From: Bacteroidota bacterium
Lineage (GTDB): Bacteria > Bacteroidota > Bacteroidia > Chitinophagales > Chitinophagaceae
Assembly: GCA_016183765.1 (NCBI GenBank)
Contig: JACPEA010000009.1
Coordinates: forward strand, 1-64,000
DNA: 64,000 bases
Reading direction: 5' to 3'
This document shows positions 53,580 to 63,203 of the stretch, piece by piece. Every line of letters starts with the position of its first letter. The stretch's first letter is position 1. Position numbers and translations under genes: made by a program. A model generated the notes under the pieces. The model had not been told where the DNA came from. It searched no databases and was given only the letters and a program-made list of their open reading frames with translations.

Positions 53580-54476
53580 TCAGGAAGTGATGCCCTTGGC
53601 GGCAAGCGCGTAATACAGGTGTTGTATCAATCCATCAGCCAGACCGATCTTGGGTACATAGATCTCTGCCGCATCGGCCCAGCGCATGACATTGATGTAG
53701 ATCTGCAACGCAGGCACGATCACATCAGCACGGTCTTCGCGCAGTTTGTAGATATTGATCCTGTCTTCCAGCGAAAAACTGGCGATCTCCTTGTAATAGT
53801 CTTTCAGTAATTCAATGTTCAGCGGTTTGCCATCCTTTCTTTTGCTGAGTGAGAATACCTTGTTGATATTACCCCCGGTTCCGATGGCGGTGATCTGCTT
53901 GTATCCTTTTGTTTTGTTTTTGATGGCTTCTTTCATCTCGTTCCACTTGCTGTCATCAACCATGTCCTTCAGCATACGGATGGTGCCGATATTGAACGAC
54001 TGCTTAAAGACCAGTTTGCCATCAGCAAAAAAAGTAAGTTCGGTGCTGCCTCCGCCCACATCTATGTACAGGTAGCTGTGCTCCGTATCCATGTGTTCGG
54101 CCACATGGTTCTCGTAGATGATGGAAGCTTCCAGGTCGCCACTGATGATCTCGATCTCCAGGCCCGTTTCCAGTTTTACCTTACGGATGATATCGGCGCT
54201 ATTACCGGCATCGCGCATGGCGCTGGTGGCGCAGGCGATCACATTTTTTACGTTGTAGGCATTGATGAGATGACCATAGGCTTTCATGGTCTGCAGGATC
54301 ATGCCCCTTTTTTCCTTGGAGATCTCGCCTTTTTCAAACACGTCAAAACCCAGGCGCAGGGGCACACGTACCAGGTTCAGTTTATTGAAAAGCGGGTTGC
54401 CCTCACGGTCCTGGCTAACTTCTGTGATCAATAACCTTGCGGCGTTACTTCCAATATCAATGGCTGCTAACCTCAC
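53580..54476 (-). CDS. Ppx/GppA-family exopolyphosphatase
   Basis: 298 residues, the two actin-like domains of Ppx/GppA without the C-terminal HD extension of the long enzymes. Phosphate-binding loops are A-A-I-D-I-G-S-N-A-A-R-L and YIDVGGGSTELTFF; ITAIGTGGNINKVF supplies the third conserved glycine region. It degrades polyphosphate or pppGpp. It overlaps ppk1 by 20 bp and follows it in the operon, so synthesis and breakdown of polyphosphate are co-encoded. Confidence 0.93.
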   Translation of the reverse strand: MRLAAIDIGSNAARLLITEVSQDREGNPLFNKLNLVRVPLRLGFDVFEKGEISKEKRGMILQTMKAYGHLINAYNVKNVIACATSAMRDAGNSADIIRKVKLETGLEIEIISGDLEASIIYENHVAEHMDTEHSYLYIDVGGGSTELTFFADGKLVFKQSFNIGTIRMLKDMVDDSKWNEMKEAIKNKTKGYKQITAIGTGGNINKVFSLSKRKDGKPLNIELLKDYYKEIASFSLEDRINIYKLREDRADVIVPALQIYINVMRWADAAEIYVPKIGLADGLIQHLYYALAAKGITS

Positions 54477-56577
54477 TGTTCACTATGTTTTTCTTGTGCA
54501 GGTAATGGTAAGTCCCGATCTGGGAACGTACCTGTTTTTTACCTGTGGAAGGTACATAGTTGTTGTTTAAATCATTGTCGAGGATTCTCGCTTTTACGTT
54601 ATCTCTTAATTGAATGTGGATAATCTCTTTTAATTCTTCGCAAATGCCGGGGTCGGTTACCGGAACAGCGGCTTCCACACGATGGTCCAGGTTTCGGACC
54701 ATCCAGTCGGCGCTGGATATATAGATCTTTTCTTTTCCCAGGTTGTGGAAGATCATTACGCGGGCATGTTCCAGGTATTCATCCACAATACTGATAGCGG
54801 TCACTTCTCCTTTTTCTTTTTTGGGTTCCCGCATCATACAGTAAATACCTCTTACCACCATACGGATCGGAACGCCGGCCCTGGCGGCTTCGCCCAGTTT
54901 GGCAATAAGGGCGGCATCACTCAGCGAATTCACTTTCAGGATGATGCCCGATTCTTTGCCTGCTTTGGCATTTTTGATCTCTTTGTCAACCAGCGCCAGG
55001 AGGCTCTGCCGCATTTGGATCGGGCATACCATCAATGTTTTACACATCCGCAGGTGCTGTATCCCGGTTTTCCAGTTCTCTAAATAATGGAAAATGCGGT
55101 TGATATCTGCCATCACATTCCGGTTGGCGGTAAGCAGGCAATGGTCGCCATACACTGTGGCGGTCTTCTCGTTCAGGTTACCGGTACTCACAAAACCATA
55201 CTGGATGGTTTTGTTGCCTTTTCTTTTTTTGATGATACAGAGTTTGGCATGGATCTTCATCCGGGGTACGCCCAGCAATACGGTAACCCCTTCTTCTTCC
55301 AGGATCTTTTTCCATTCAAGGTTGGCTTCCTCGTCGAACCGGGCTTTCAGTTCCAGCATGACCACTACTTCCTTGCCATTACGGGCAGCGTTGATGAGGG
55401 CATTGATCACTTTTGAATTCGATGCCAGCCGGTATGCGGTGATCTTGATGGAGCTAACATCCGGGTCCATCGCTGCTTCGCGAAGCAGGTCTATGATCGC
55501 ATTGAAGGAATGGTATGGGAAATGCAGCATCAGATCTTTCTTCACGATAACATCAGTCACCCGCATAGAGCTTTGTAAAGCAGGATGGGTAAAAGCAGCG
55601 CGGCGTGGGTTCTTGGTGCGGAACACATCCGGGAAATCCATGAAATGCCGGAAATTATGGATTCGTCCGCCGGGTATGATATTGCTTTTGTGATTCAGGC
55701 TGAGCCTGCGTATCAGGTATTCCAGCAAACCCGCGTCCATTTCCTTGTCGTACACAAAACGAACCGGTTTGCCTTTGCGTCGGTTCTTAACTCCTTTTTC
55801 GATCTTCTCCACAAAACTGGTGCTCACATCATTGTCAAGGTCTATCTCGGCATCCTTGGTTACTTTGAAAATATGTGATTCAAAATGATCGTAACCGAAA
55901 TAAGAAAAGATGACCGGCAGGTTAAAGCGGATCACGTCTTCCAGTAAGATAATGTGCTTCTCGTTGGTCTTGGAGGGCAACTGTATAAATCTTCCCACCG
56001 CTTTGGCAGGCACTTCTATCAGCGCATATTTCTGGTGATAGGCCGAGTTCTTTTTACGCATCACCACCCCGAGGTAAATACTTTTATCGCGCAGGTAGGG
56101 TAGTTGTGGCAGACTCTCGACCATCAGCGGGATGATGTTGGAGCGGACCTCTTCATCAAAATATTTTTTGACAAAGGACTGTTGCTCGCGTGTCAGTTGT
56201 TTTTCGGTTACCAGTTGTATCTTTTCTTTTTTCAGCTCTTTCTGGATCCCTGTCCATATCCGGTTAAACTCGTTCTGCTGCTGTAATACGATGGTCTGTA
56301 TCTGGTCGAGGATCTGTTGCGGGTCTTCTTCCATGTGCATGTTCAGCTTCCTGCGTTTTTCGCTGAATTCGAGCATGCGTTTCAAGGTGGCAACCCGAAC
56401 CCGGAAGAATTCATCCATATTATTGGAAAAGATCCCCAGGAAACGGATCCGCTCTTTTAAGGGAACGGTGAGGTCATTGGCTTCCTGTAAAACCCTTGCA
56501 TTGAAACTTAACCAGCTGATATCTCTCTGAATGAGTAATTTTTTTGGCATGCGATAAGAGGGTGTTTTGTCAATCAT
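54457..56577 (-). CDS. ppk1: Polyphosphate kinase 1
   Basis: 706 residues from ATG 56577; the alternatives are a GTG at 56613 and an ATG at 56550, the latter directly before the conserved L-I-Q-R-D-I-S-W-L-S-F-N. Four PPK1 domains are present: N, head, C1 and C2. The catalytic HKD-like motifs are KIHAKLCIIKK and ISSADWMVRNLDHRVEAAVPV, the first probably carrying the phosphorylated His. The enzyme makes polyphosphate from ATP. It is first in the operon with ppx/gppA and overlaps it. Confidence 0.95.
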   Translation of the reverse strand: MIDKTPSYRMPKKLLIQRDISWLSFNARVLQEANDLTVPLKERIRFLGIFSNNMDEFFRVRVATLKRMLEFSEKRRKLNMHMEEDPQQILDQIQTIVLQQQNEFNRIWTGIQKELKKEKIQLVTEKQLTREQQSFVKKYFDEEVRSNIIPLMVESLPQLPYLRDKSIYLGVVMRKKNSAYHQKYALIEVPAKAVGRFIQLPSKTNEKHIILLEDVIRFNLPVIFSYFGYDHFESHIFKVTKDAEIDLDNDVSTSFVEKIEKGVKNRRKGKPVRFVYDKEMDAGLLEYLIRRLSLNHKSNIIPGGRIHNFRHFMDFPDVFRTKNPRRAAFTHPALQSSMRVTDVIVKKDLMLHFPYHSFNAIIDLLREAAMDPDVSSIKITAYRLASNSKVINALINAARNGKEVVVMLELKARFDEEANLEWKKILEEEGVTVLLGVPRMKIHAKLCIIKKRKGNKTIQYGFVSTGNLNEKTATVYGDHCLLTANRNVMADINRIFHYLENWKTGIQHLRMCKTLMVCPIQMRQSLLALVDKEIKNAKAGKESGIILKVNSLSDAALIAKLGEAARAGVPIRMVVRGIYCMMREPKKEKGEVTAISIVDEYLEHARVMIFHNLGKEKIYISSADWMVRNLDHRVEAAVPVTDPGICEELKEIIHIQLRDNVKARILDNDLNNNYVPSTGKKQVRSQIGTYHYLHKKNIVNSEVSSH

Positions 56578-56643
56578 GTGCTTACGAACGAATCGGGAAA
56601 CCCTGGCATCCACGGATGGGTATACACCTGTCGGCCCTCATAC

Positions 56644-56651
56644 CAAATATA
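56644..56651 (-). promoter_or_regulatory. -7 promoter element of ppk1
   Basis: On the minus strand TATATTTG matches TAnnTTTG 66 bases before ATG 56577 and 93 bases before ATG 56550. This is consistent with either ATG start. Confidence 0.5.
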
Positions 56652-56722
56652 AGAAATACAGTTTTTCAATAATGTTAAGTTTACTGATAAACAGTTGTCT
56701 GTTGGCTGAATAAACAGCAGGA

Positions 56723-57220
56723 TCAGGAGAAAGATGCTTTGATCTGCTGGATGATGCCCGTTGTGGAAAAACCCGGAAGAATAGGATTGATCACAACCCG
56801 TCCGCCATTGGCTATAACCTCTTTGGCACCCACGATCTGGTCAAGGGTATAGTCGCCGCCTTTCACCAGCACATCGGGCAGGATCGCCGTGATCAGTTCT
56901 AAGGGGGTGTCTTCTTCAAAGAGCACCACTGCATCCACGATACTGAGACTGGCCAGCAGCAGGGCGCGGCTGTGTTCATGGTTAACGGGTCTGTCGGGGC
57001 CTTTGAGTTTTTTGGTGCTGCTATCGCTGTTCACGCCTACCACCAGGTAATCAGCTTCAGAAGCAGCTTGCGAAAGTGAGGCGATATGTCCTTCGTGCAG
57101 GATATCGAAACAGCCATTGGTAAAAGCAATGGTCTTATGGGTTACCCGCCAGCTGGCGATCTGCGCCCGTAACCGCGGTAGGGTGATTATCTTTTTTTCG
57201 ATGGCGCTAACGGCTCTCAT
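56723..57220 (-). CDS. rfaE2: Heptose 1-phosphate adenylyltransferase (RfaE2/HldE C-domain)
   Basis: 165 residues, nucleotidyltransferase domain only. T-N-G-C-F-D-I-L-H-E-G-H is the HxGH motif region, with VVGVNSDSS and VKGGDYTLDQIVGAKEV. In relatives it adenylates D-glycero-beta-D-manno-heptose 1-phosphate for lipopolysaccharide core. Lack of the kinase half is normal for RfaE2-type proteins, and the kinase gene is not in this window. It overlaps the next upstream gene by 14 bp. Confidence 0.88.
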   Translation of the reverse strand: MRAVSAIEKKIITLPRLRAQIASWRVTHKTIAFTNGCFDILHEGHIASLSQAASEADYLVVGVNSDSSTKKLKGPDRPVNHEHSRALLLASLSIVDAVVLFEEDTPLELITAILPDVLVKGGDYTLDQIVGAKEVIANGGRVVINPILPGFSTTGIIQQIKASFS

Positions 57221-58220
57221 GTTTTTTCTTTTTGTTGTAATAAGGTAGCAGTACCAGGCAAACGGAACCTACCAGCACCACAATAATGAACTGCACGAAC
57301 CACTGGAGGGTACCGTTGGCAAAACCGATCTCGAAGGGGATATCGTTCTTCTCCAGCACTTTGGCCAGGAAATAGGCATAAGCCCCAATTCCGCCCGGTG
57401 TAACGATCATGCCGATACTGGCGAATGCCAGGCCGGAAGTGGCGGTCCGCAAACCAAGATGCGCGGTTCCTTCTGTTGCCAGTAAACCTACCCAGGTTCC
57501 CACGATGTATAGTATCCAGATGGCAGCACTGTACAGAATGAAATGTCTTTTTTGCTGCAGGTTACGGATACTGTTCAGTCCTTCCCAGATACCCAGTAAT
57601 ATTTTTTTGGTCACCATCACGATCCTCAGATGCGAGAATTGGTCGAACCAGATCCTGATAGCGATCGTCAGCACGATCACGACCGCCGCCACAATACCCA
57701 ATTTTACCAGCGACAGGCTGCCGCTGCGGTTCTCGAACAATTGACTGAACAGCTGGTGCGCAAATTCGCCCACTACTTCAAACTGGCTGAACAGGGCCAG
57801 CAGGAATACCAGTCCCAGGCTGATCACATCCACGGCTCTCTCTGCCACAATGGTGCCTACCAGTTTTTCGGCGGGTACTTTTTCATATTTGGCAAGGATG
57901 GTGCATTTCAGCACTTCTCCCAGTCGCGGTACCGCCAGGTTGGCCAGGTAACCGATCATCACGGCGAAGAAGGTATTGGAAATCGAGGGTCGGTAACCCA
58001 TGGGCATCATCAGGATGCGCCAGCGCAATGCCCTGAGCAGGTGACTCAGGGAAAGGATCAGGAACACCGGCAACATCAGCCAGTAATTGGCCGTTTCGAG
58101 CGAACGTTTGAACTGGCCCCATTTATCATCCGGTATCTGGTGCAGGCTCCACCATACCAGGAATACCCCCAGGCCCAGGAAAAACAGGTATTGTATCGCA
58201 AATAACAAGCGTTTCTTCAT
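57207..58220 (-). CDS. LPG-synthase transmembrane-domain protein (UPF0104)
   Basis: 337 residues with about eight membrane helices. Landmarks of the family are SHLLRALRWRILM, NTFFAVMIGYLANLAVPRLGEVLKC and GIGAYAYFLAKVLEKN, shared with the flippase-like domain of lysylphosphatidylglycerol synthases. The aminoacyl-transferase half is absent, so it is not MprF. Lipid transport or modification is an inference. Coupled to the heptose adenylyltransferase by overlap. Confidence 0.87.
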   Translation of the reverse strand: MKKRLLFAIQYLFFLGLGVFLVWWSLHQIPDDKWGQFKRSLETANYWLMLPVFLILSLSHLLRALRWRILMMPMGYRPSISNTFFAVMIGYLANLAVPRLGEVLKCTILAKYEKVPAEKLVGTIVAERAVDVISLGLVFLLALFSQFEVVGEFAHQLFSQLFENRSGSLSLVKLGIVAAVVIVLTIAIRIWFDQFSHLRIVMVTKKILLGIWEGLNSIRNLQQKRHFILYSAAIWILYIVGTWVGLLATEGTAHLGLRTATSGLAFASIGMIVTPGGIGAYAYFLAKVLEKNDIPFEIGFANGTLQWFVQFIIVVLVGSVCLVLLPYYNKKKKHESR

Positions 58221-58296
58221 AGCGGCATATTCGTTGGCAAGTTACACAAGCAATTCTAATAATCCTTTTTTAGCAGGTGATGATCAGTTGGTTGGC

Positions 58297-59166
58297 TTAT
58301 CCTACCGGGCTGCCTGTTTCTGTCAGGGGAAGATTGTCAATAAGGCGAACGCCGCTGATGAAAGCCGCTACCAATGCCACCAGCGGACTATGCCCATCCC
58401 ATTCCGCCACTTCCGAAAGGTCCTGTGCGGAAGCGATGGATACATAATCTATTTGCTCAAAACCGGCGGCCCTGATTTCAGCAACGGCCCTGGTGATGAG
58501 TGGCTCCAGGTTACCGGGACGTAGTTCGTTCCGGATCATCTGTAATGATCGGTAAATAGCGGTAGCCGCTTCTTTATCCTTCCCGGACAGTCGCAGGTTA
58601 CGGCTGCTCAGCGCCAGTCCGGATGTTTCGCGCAGGGTAGGGATGATGCGTAATGCAACGGGCAGCTGCTTCAGGCGGATGAGTTGTTGGACCACCATAC
58701 ATTGCTGGTAATCTTTCTGACCCATGAACAGGAGGGAGGGCTGTACCAGTTCCAGCAGCCGGTGTACTACCTGGCATACCCCCTGGAAATGCCCGGGACG
58801 GTATTTACCCTCCAACAGGTTTTCCAGGTAGCCCAGGGCATAGGGTTCCTCTAAGGAAGTTCCTTCAGGGTAAATCTCTTCTATGGCAGGAAGAAATAAT
58901 ATGTCGCAACCAGCCTGCTCCAGCAGATAAATGTCTTTTTCCAGTGTAATAGGGTACCGGGTGTAGTCGTTCGGGTCGTTGAACTGGGTGGGGTTCACAA
59001 AAATACTCACCACAGTGGCATCACTGTTTTTTTTACTATGACCGACCAGTTTCAGGTGTCCGGGATGTAATGCCCCCATGGTGGGAACAAAACCGATCCG
59101 GGCGCCGGAAGCTCTTTGGGATGCCAGTAAACTGGATAGGTCAGCAGCTGTTTTTATTAGGATCAT
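58297..59166 (-). CDS. panC: Pantoate-beta-alanine ligase
   Basis: 289 residues. Nucleotide-binding and active-site motifs include F-V-P-T-M-G-A-L-H-P-G-H (HIGH-like), VSIFVNPTQF, FMGQKDYQQCMVVQQL and RETSGLALSSRN (KMSKS-like). It joins pantoate to beta-alanine with ATP. The start is divergent from the GT5-like gene. panD is not visible in this window. Confidence 0.96.
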   Translation of the reverse strand: MILIKTAADLSSLLASQRASGARIGFVPTMGALHPGHLKLVGHSKKNSDATVVSIFVNPTQFNDPNDYTRYPITLEKDIYLLEQAGCDILFLPAIEEIYPEGTSLEEPYALGYLENLLEGKYRPGHFQGVCQVVHRLLELVQPSLLFMGQKDYQQCMVVQQLIRLKQLPVALRIIPTLRETSGLALSSRNLRLSGKDKEAATAIYRSLQMIRNELRPGNLEPLITRAVAEIRAAGFEQIDYVSIASAQDLSEVAEWDGHSPLVALVAAFISGVRLIDNLPLTETGSPVG

Positions 59167-59198
59167 TTGAGGTCGATTTGGGCAAAAGCCGGATTTGC

Positions 59199-59229
59199 GT
59201 TGCTTTTCGGTGCATTTTACGTAACTTTG
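59199..59229 (+). promoter_or_regulatory. Promoter of the GT5-like / DUF4270 pair
   Basis: GTTG (59199-59202), a 19-nt spacer and TAACTTTG (59222-59229) fit the -33/-7 consensus with one mismatch in the -33 element. The ATG is at 59271. Confidence 0.6.
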
Positions 59230-59270
59230 CCAACTGATTTTTTCGGGATCGTGCTAAAATTCACGTACTA

Positions 59271-60089
59271 ATGTCAACAAAGAAAAGAATTTTATTCATT
59301 GCTACAGAAATGTCGCCTTACCTGGAGCTCACCGAGTTCGCCGAGGTGATCAACAAGCTGGCGATCAAAAGCAATGACAGTGGTTTGGAAGTGAGGTGCA
59401 TTATGCCACGCTTTGGGGTGATCAATGAGAGAAGGCATCGTTTACATGAGGTGGTGAGGCTTTCGGGCATCAATGTGTCGGTAGATAACGACGATTATCC
59501 ATTACAGATCAAAGTGGCTTCTTTACCAAACGCCCGTTTACAGGTGTATTTTCTGGAGAACGAAGACTTTTTCAAACGAAAGCAGGTGTTTCATGATGAT
59601 GAGGAAGCCTGGTTCGATGATAATATACTCCGTACCGTTTTCTTCTGTAAGGGAGCCCTGGAAACCGTTAAGAAATTCGGATGGCCCCCGGATCTGATCC
59701 ATTGCAGTGGCTGGATGACCGGCCTGATCCCCGCCTATATCAAAACTGCCTATAAAAAAGAGCCGGTATTTGGTAACAGCAAAGTGATCTTCACAATCGG
59801 GCAGAATACGTTCAAGGAAAAACTTGGGGCCGATTTTGTGCAGAAAGCCATCATCAACGGCAACATCAAAGACAAGGACCTGGAATCATTCAAAGAAGGT
59901 AACAATACGGCCATGTTCCGTGGCGGAGCCAGCTTTGCAGATGCCATCACTTTTGGTGCCGATAAAATAGAAAAGAAACTCGTTGAGGATTTCGCCAAAG
60001 TGAAAGGAAAGAAGATAGTTCCTTTCAAGGGATGGGATTCTGATTTAACAGAGTATTTAGAATTGTACAACGACCTTGCGGGCAAGTAA
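59271..60089 (+). CDS. Short glycogen/starch-synthase-like protein (GT5 N-domain only)
   Basis: 272 residues aligning only with the N-terminal domain of GT5 glycogen synthase (FIATEMSPYLELTEFAEVI, MPRFGVINERRH, WPPDLIHCSGWMTGLIPAY). The KTGGL.D motif that binds ADP-glucose is replaced by L-E-L-T-E-F-A-E-V-I, and the whole C-terminal GT-B domain is missing. Short relatives of this kind are common in Bacteroidota and are annotated glycogen synthase, but these features make catalysis doubtful. It is followed 10 bp later by a DUF4270 gene and lies opposite panC, a recurrent neighbourhood. Confidence 0.8.
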   Translation: MSTKKRILFIATEMSPYLELTEFAEVINKLAIKSNDSGLEVRCIMPRFGVINERRHRLHEVVRLSGINVSVDNDDYPLQIKVASLPNARLQVYFLENEDFFKRKQVFHDDEEAWFDDNILRTVFFCKGALETVKKFGWPPDLIHCSGWMTGLIPAYIKTAYKKEPVFGNSKVIFTIGQNTFKEKLGADFVQKAIINGNIKDKDLESFKEGNNTAMFRGGASFADAITFGADKIEKKLVEDFAKVKGKKIVPFKGWDSDLTEYLELYNDLAGK

Positions 60090-60099
60090 TCACTAACTC

Positions 60100-61581
60100 A
60101 TGCATTCACTTTTTACGCTGCGTAGAATATTTATTTCCGGTGTTGTTTTGATCGCTTTTCTGACAGGCTGCACGCGTATCTCTTCTACAGATGTTGGTTC
60201 GGGACTGATCCCTGCCATTGACGGTGTGATTACGAAAGACACCATCCTGGATATTCTTACAGACACGTATGAAGATACAGATTCTACCCGCATTTACAAG
60301 AGCGATAACCAACTGCTCGGTTCAATCAATACGGACCCGCTTTTCGGTAAAACGCAGGCTTCCTTGTTTTTTGAGCTGAAACCTGCCAGTTATCCTTACT
60401 TCATTCCGGGGCAGAAGGATAGCATCGTGGTGGACTCCGCCGTATTGATACTCAGTTACAAGGGGCTTTATGGAGATTCTACGGCGCCTATCCGGTTGAA
60501 TGTGTTTGAGATAGACAACAATACCCGGCTGGACCCTTACCGTGCCTATCCCTCCAATTATGGTTCTGCCGTTAATATCAATCCTGGACAATCGCTGGGG
60601 CCGTCCCGCACTTTCGATATCCGGAGACTGGGCGATTCAGTGAAAAATCGTTATGAGAACGCCAAGAACCAGATACGGATCCCGCTGAACAAATCGGTTG
60701 CCACGCGTTTTCTCAAGACCTATGATTCCACCAATGCTTATCTGACCGATTCTACATTCCGGTTGTATTTTCCTGGTTTTGCGGTAACGGCAGATGCAGC
60801 AGGCGCCAATGCCCTGCTGAAAGTGAATCTGGCAGATACCAATACCAAGTTCGCCCTGTATTATAGTTCCAGTTCAACCGGCGCCACACAGCGCGATACT
60901 GCAGTAAGTTATTTTAGAATGAGTACCTTGAGCAGTGGTAATGTGAACCTGGTATTGCGTAACCGGACCGGTAGCGAAGCAGCCAAATACCTGACCACAA
61001 CGCCCAAATCAGACTCACTGGTCTATGTGCAAACAACACCCGGTACCTATGTAAGGGTGCGGATCCCGGGTTTACAGAACCTTTCCAACCGGATCATCCA
61101 CCGGGCGGAACTGATTGCAGAACAGGTTCCGGACGATGCTAACCTGAATACGATTGAAAAGCAGATGGTACCACCCAGGTACCTGTTGCTGAGCAGGTTC
61201 GACTCTGCGATCAGCAGTAAAAGGAATATCCCCAACGATTATATCATCAGCAGCAGTGGCCCCAATATTTCCAGTTTTGGGGGATATCTTACCTCTAAAG
61301 CAGTACAGGGGTACGACAATGTAGCTGCCTACCATTTTGACCTCAGTCGTTATGTACAGGGGATCGTTACCCGGAAAGACACTTCTTATACCCTGCGGAT
61401 ATCGGCCCCCACCAACGATTCGTTGCATTATACCCCCCCTTATCCGGGAAATATCGGTAACTCCCTGTATTACCTCAATCCTTCTGTCGGAAATGATGCA
61501 GGGGATGGACGGGTAAGGCTCGGAGGCGGTACCCACTCCCGGTTCCGTATGCGTTTACGGATTATTTTCTCACGGATTTAA
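60100..61581 (+). CDS. DUF4270 lipoprotein
   Basis: 493 residues with lipobox L-T-G-C (residues 21-24). The DUF4270 region starts just after (DVGSGLIPAIDGVITKDTILDI) and contains LLGSINTDPLFGKTQASLFFEL and IVVDSAVLILSYKGLYGD, beta-rich throughout. Members are cell-envelope proteins of unknown function found in Bacteroidota. Co-transcription with the GT5-like gene is likely from the 10-bp gap. Confidence 0.88.
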   Translation: MHSLFTLRRIFISGVVLIAFLTGCTRISSTDVGSGLIPAIDGVITKDTILDILTDTYEDTDSTRIYKSDNQLLGSINTDPLFGKTQASLFFELKPASYPYFIPGQKDSIVVDSAVLILSYKGLYGDSTAPIRLNVFEIDNNTRLDPYRAYPSNYGSAVNINPGQSLGPSRTFDIRRLGDSVKNRYENAKNQIRIPLNKSVATRFLKTYDSTNAYLTDSTFRLYFPGFAVTADAAGANALLKVNLADTNTKFALYYSSSSTGATQRDTAVSYFRMSTLSSGNVNLVLRNRTGSEAAKYLTTTPKSDSLVYVQTTPGTYVRVRIPGLQNLSNRIIHRAELIAEQVPDDANLNTIEKQMVPPRYLLLSRFDSAISSKRNIPNDYIISSSGPNISSFGGYLTSKAVQGYDNVAAYHFDLSRYVQGIVTRKDTSYTLRISAPTNDSLHYTPPYPGNIGNSLYYLNPSVGNDAGDGRVRLGGGTHSRFRMRLRIIFSRI

Positions 61582-61608
61582 TAGAGTATTCACATTATTC
61601 TATATTTG
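61577..61608 (+). promoter_or_regulatory. metK promoter
   Basis: TTTA (61577-61580), a 20-nt spacer and TATATTTG (61601-61608) fit the consensus; the -33 element overlaps the stop of the DUF4270 gene. The leader to ATG 61631 is about 18 nt, with no room for a SAM riboswitch. Confidence 0.7.
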
Positions 61609-61630
61609 CACCCATTAAAAACAACCTAAT

Positions 61631-62884
61631 ATGCCTTATTTGTTTACTTCGGAGAGCGTATCTGAAGGACATCCGGACAAAGTAGCCGACCAGATTTCAG
61701 ATGCATTGATCGATAACTTTCTTGCCTTCGACGCACAGTCGAAAGTGGCCTGCGAAACACTGGTCACAACCGGTCAGGTGGTACTGGCGGGTGAGGTGAA
61801 ATCAAAAGCTTACCTGGACGTTCAGGAAATTGCCCGTGGCGTGATCCGTAAGATCGGTTATACCAAGAGCGAATACATGTTCGAAGCAAATAGCTGTGGT
61901 ATCCTGTCTGCCATTCATGAGCAGTCTGCCGATATCAACCAGGGAGTTGACCGTAAGAAAAAAGAAGAACAGGGTGCAGGCGACCAGGGAATGATGTTTG
62001 GTTATGCCTCCAACGAAACAGATGATTATATGCCGCTGGCACTCGATCTGGCCCACAAGATCCTGATCGAACTGGCTGCGCTGAGAAGAGAGAACAAACA
62101 GATCAAATACCTCCGTCCTGATGCGAAAAGCCAGGTGACACTGGAGTATGACGATAATAACCGCCCCGTTCGTATCGATGCGATCGTGGTGTCTACCCAG
62201 CACGATGATTTTGATACTGAAGCCAAAATGCTGGCCAAGATCAAAGAAGACATCATCAACATCCTGATCCCCAGGGTGAAAGCCAAATACAAGAAATACG
62301 CAAAACTGTTCAACGATAAGATCAAATACCATATCAACCCAACCGGTAAGTTCGTGATTGGTGGTCCGCATGGCGATACCGGTCTGACCGGCCGTAAGAT
62401 CATCGTAGATACCTACGGTGGTAAGGGAGCACACGGTGGTGGCGCTTTCAGCGGAAAAGATCCCAGCAAGGTAGACCGTTCAGCAGCCTATGCAACCCGC
62501 CACATCGCTAAAAACCTGGTAGCAGCCGGTATTGCGGATGAAGTGCTGGTTCAGGTATCATATGCAATCGGCGTAGCACAGCCTACTTCTATCAACGTGA
62601 ATACCTACGGTACTGCCAAGGTTCAGCTGACCGACGGACAGATCGGTAAGATCGTGGAAAGTATTTTTGATATGCGTCCTTACTTTATCGAGCAGCGCCT
62701 GAAACTGCGTACCCCTATGTACAGCGAAACGGCAGCTTACGGTCACATGGGTCGTAAGACCGAAGTGGTAACCAAAGAGTTCACCCTGCCCAACGGTAAA
62801 GTGAAGAAAGTAAAAGTAGAACTGTTCACCTGGGAGAAACTGGATTATGTTACTAAAGTGAAAAAAGCTTTCGGCATAAAATAA
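61631..62884 (+). CDS. metK: S-adenosylmethionine synthetase
   Basis: 417 residues. Active-site motifs are [12 protein letters not shown] (Mg and triphosphate binding), [12 protein letters not shown] (flexible loop) and [19 protein letters not shown] (catalytic loop). It makes SAM from methionine and ATP for the methyltransferases, including those in this window. Length and motifs are normal. Confidence 0.98.
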   Translation: MPYLFTSESVSEGHPDKVADQISDALIDNFLAFDAQSKVACETLVTTGQVVLAGEVKSKAYLDVQEIARGVIRKIGYTKSEYMFEANSCGILSAIHEQSADINQGVDRKKKEEQGAGDQGMMFGYASNETDDYMPLALDLAHKILIELAALRRENKQIKYLRPDAKSQVTLEYDDNNRPVRIDAIVVSTQHDDFDTEAKMLAKIKEDIINILIPRVKAKYKKYAKLFNDKIKYHINPTGKFVIGGPHGDTGLTGRKIIVDTYGGKGAHGGGAFSGKDPSKVDRSAAYATRHIAKNLVAAGIADEVLVQVSYAIGVAQPTSINVNTYGTAKVQLTDGQIGKIVESIFDMRPYFIEQRLKLRTPMYSETAAYGHMGRKTEVVTKEFTLPNGKVKKVKVELFTWEKLDYVTKVKKAFGIK

Positions 62885-62908
62885 TTCTTCCAACAACCAC
62901 ATAATCAG

Positions 62909-62935
62909 GCCCCTGCACACCAGCAGGGGCTTTTT
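62909..62935 (+). terminator. metK terminator
   Basis: GCCCCTGC-ACACCA-GCAGGGGC followed by T5: a perfect 8-bp stem 25 bp after the stop. Confidence 0.85.
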
Positions 62936-63050
62936 GTTTTCCGTAACGAGGTTGAGTAATTTTGATAGGCTCGCAGATAAACCCCGTAGCTGCAACCTTA
63001 CAAAGACAACGACTGTGAAAGAAACGACTGCTGACTTAAAAAATCAATGC

Positions 63051-63179
63051 GGAAAGCCCCATCGGGGCAACATCCTAATAGAAAAAATGAAAATCCAAAT
63101 CAATCAATTCGGAAAACCCCATCGGGGCAACATCCTAATAGGAAATGGAAAATATAAAAACAAAGCCCCGTAGGGGCGA
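63051..63179. repeat. REP palindromes upstream of the RAYT gene
   Basis: Two nearly identical units, GGAAA(G/A)CCCCATCGGGGC then AACATCCTAATAG, lie at 63051-63081 and 63111-63141, an exact 60-bp period. A third palindrome, GCCCCGTAGGGGC, is at 63165-63177. All have a GCCCC/GGGGC stem and a two- or three-base loop, the form of REP sequences recognised by RAYT transposases. Confidence 0.8.
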
Positions 63180-63203
63180 AATAAATTGCAAAACAAATAC
63201 AAG

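Noticed and set aside
59271-60089. Truncated glgA caused by mutation
   Set aside because: The protein ends cleanly, lacks the KTGG motif in its own domain, and short relatives of this kind are common in the phylum; it is a distinct family, not a recent truncation.
61581-61631. SAM riboswitch upstream of metK
   Set aside because: The leader is about 18 nt and the promoter overlaps the preceding gene, so there is no room for an aptamer.
63051-63179. CRISPR or tandem-repeat array of 60-bp units
   Set aside because: Only two units of this period exist and they carry REP palindromes next to a RAYT gene.
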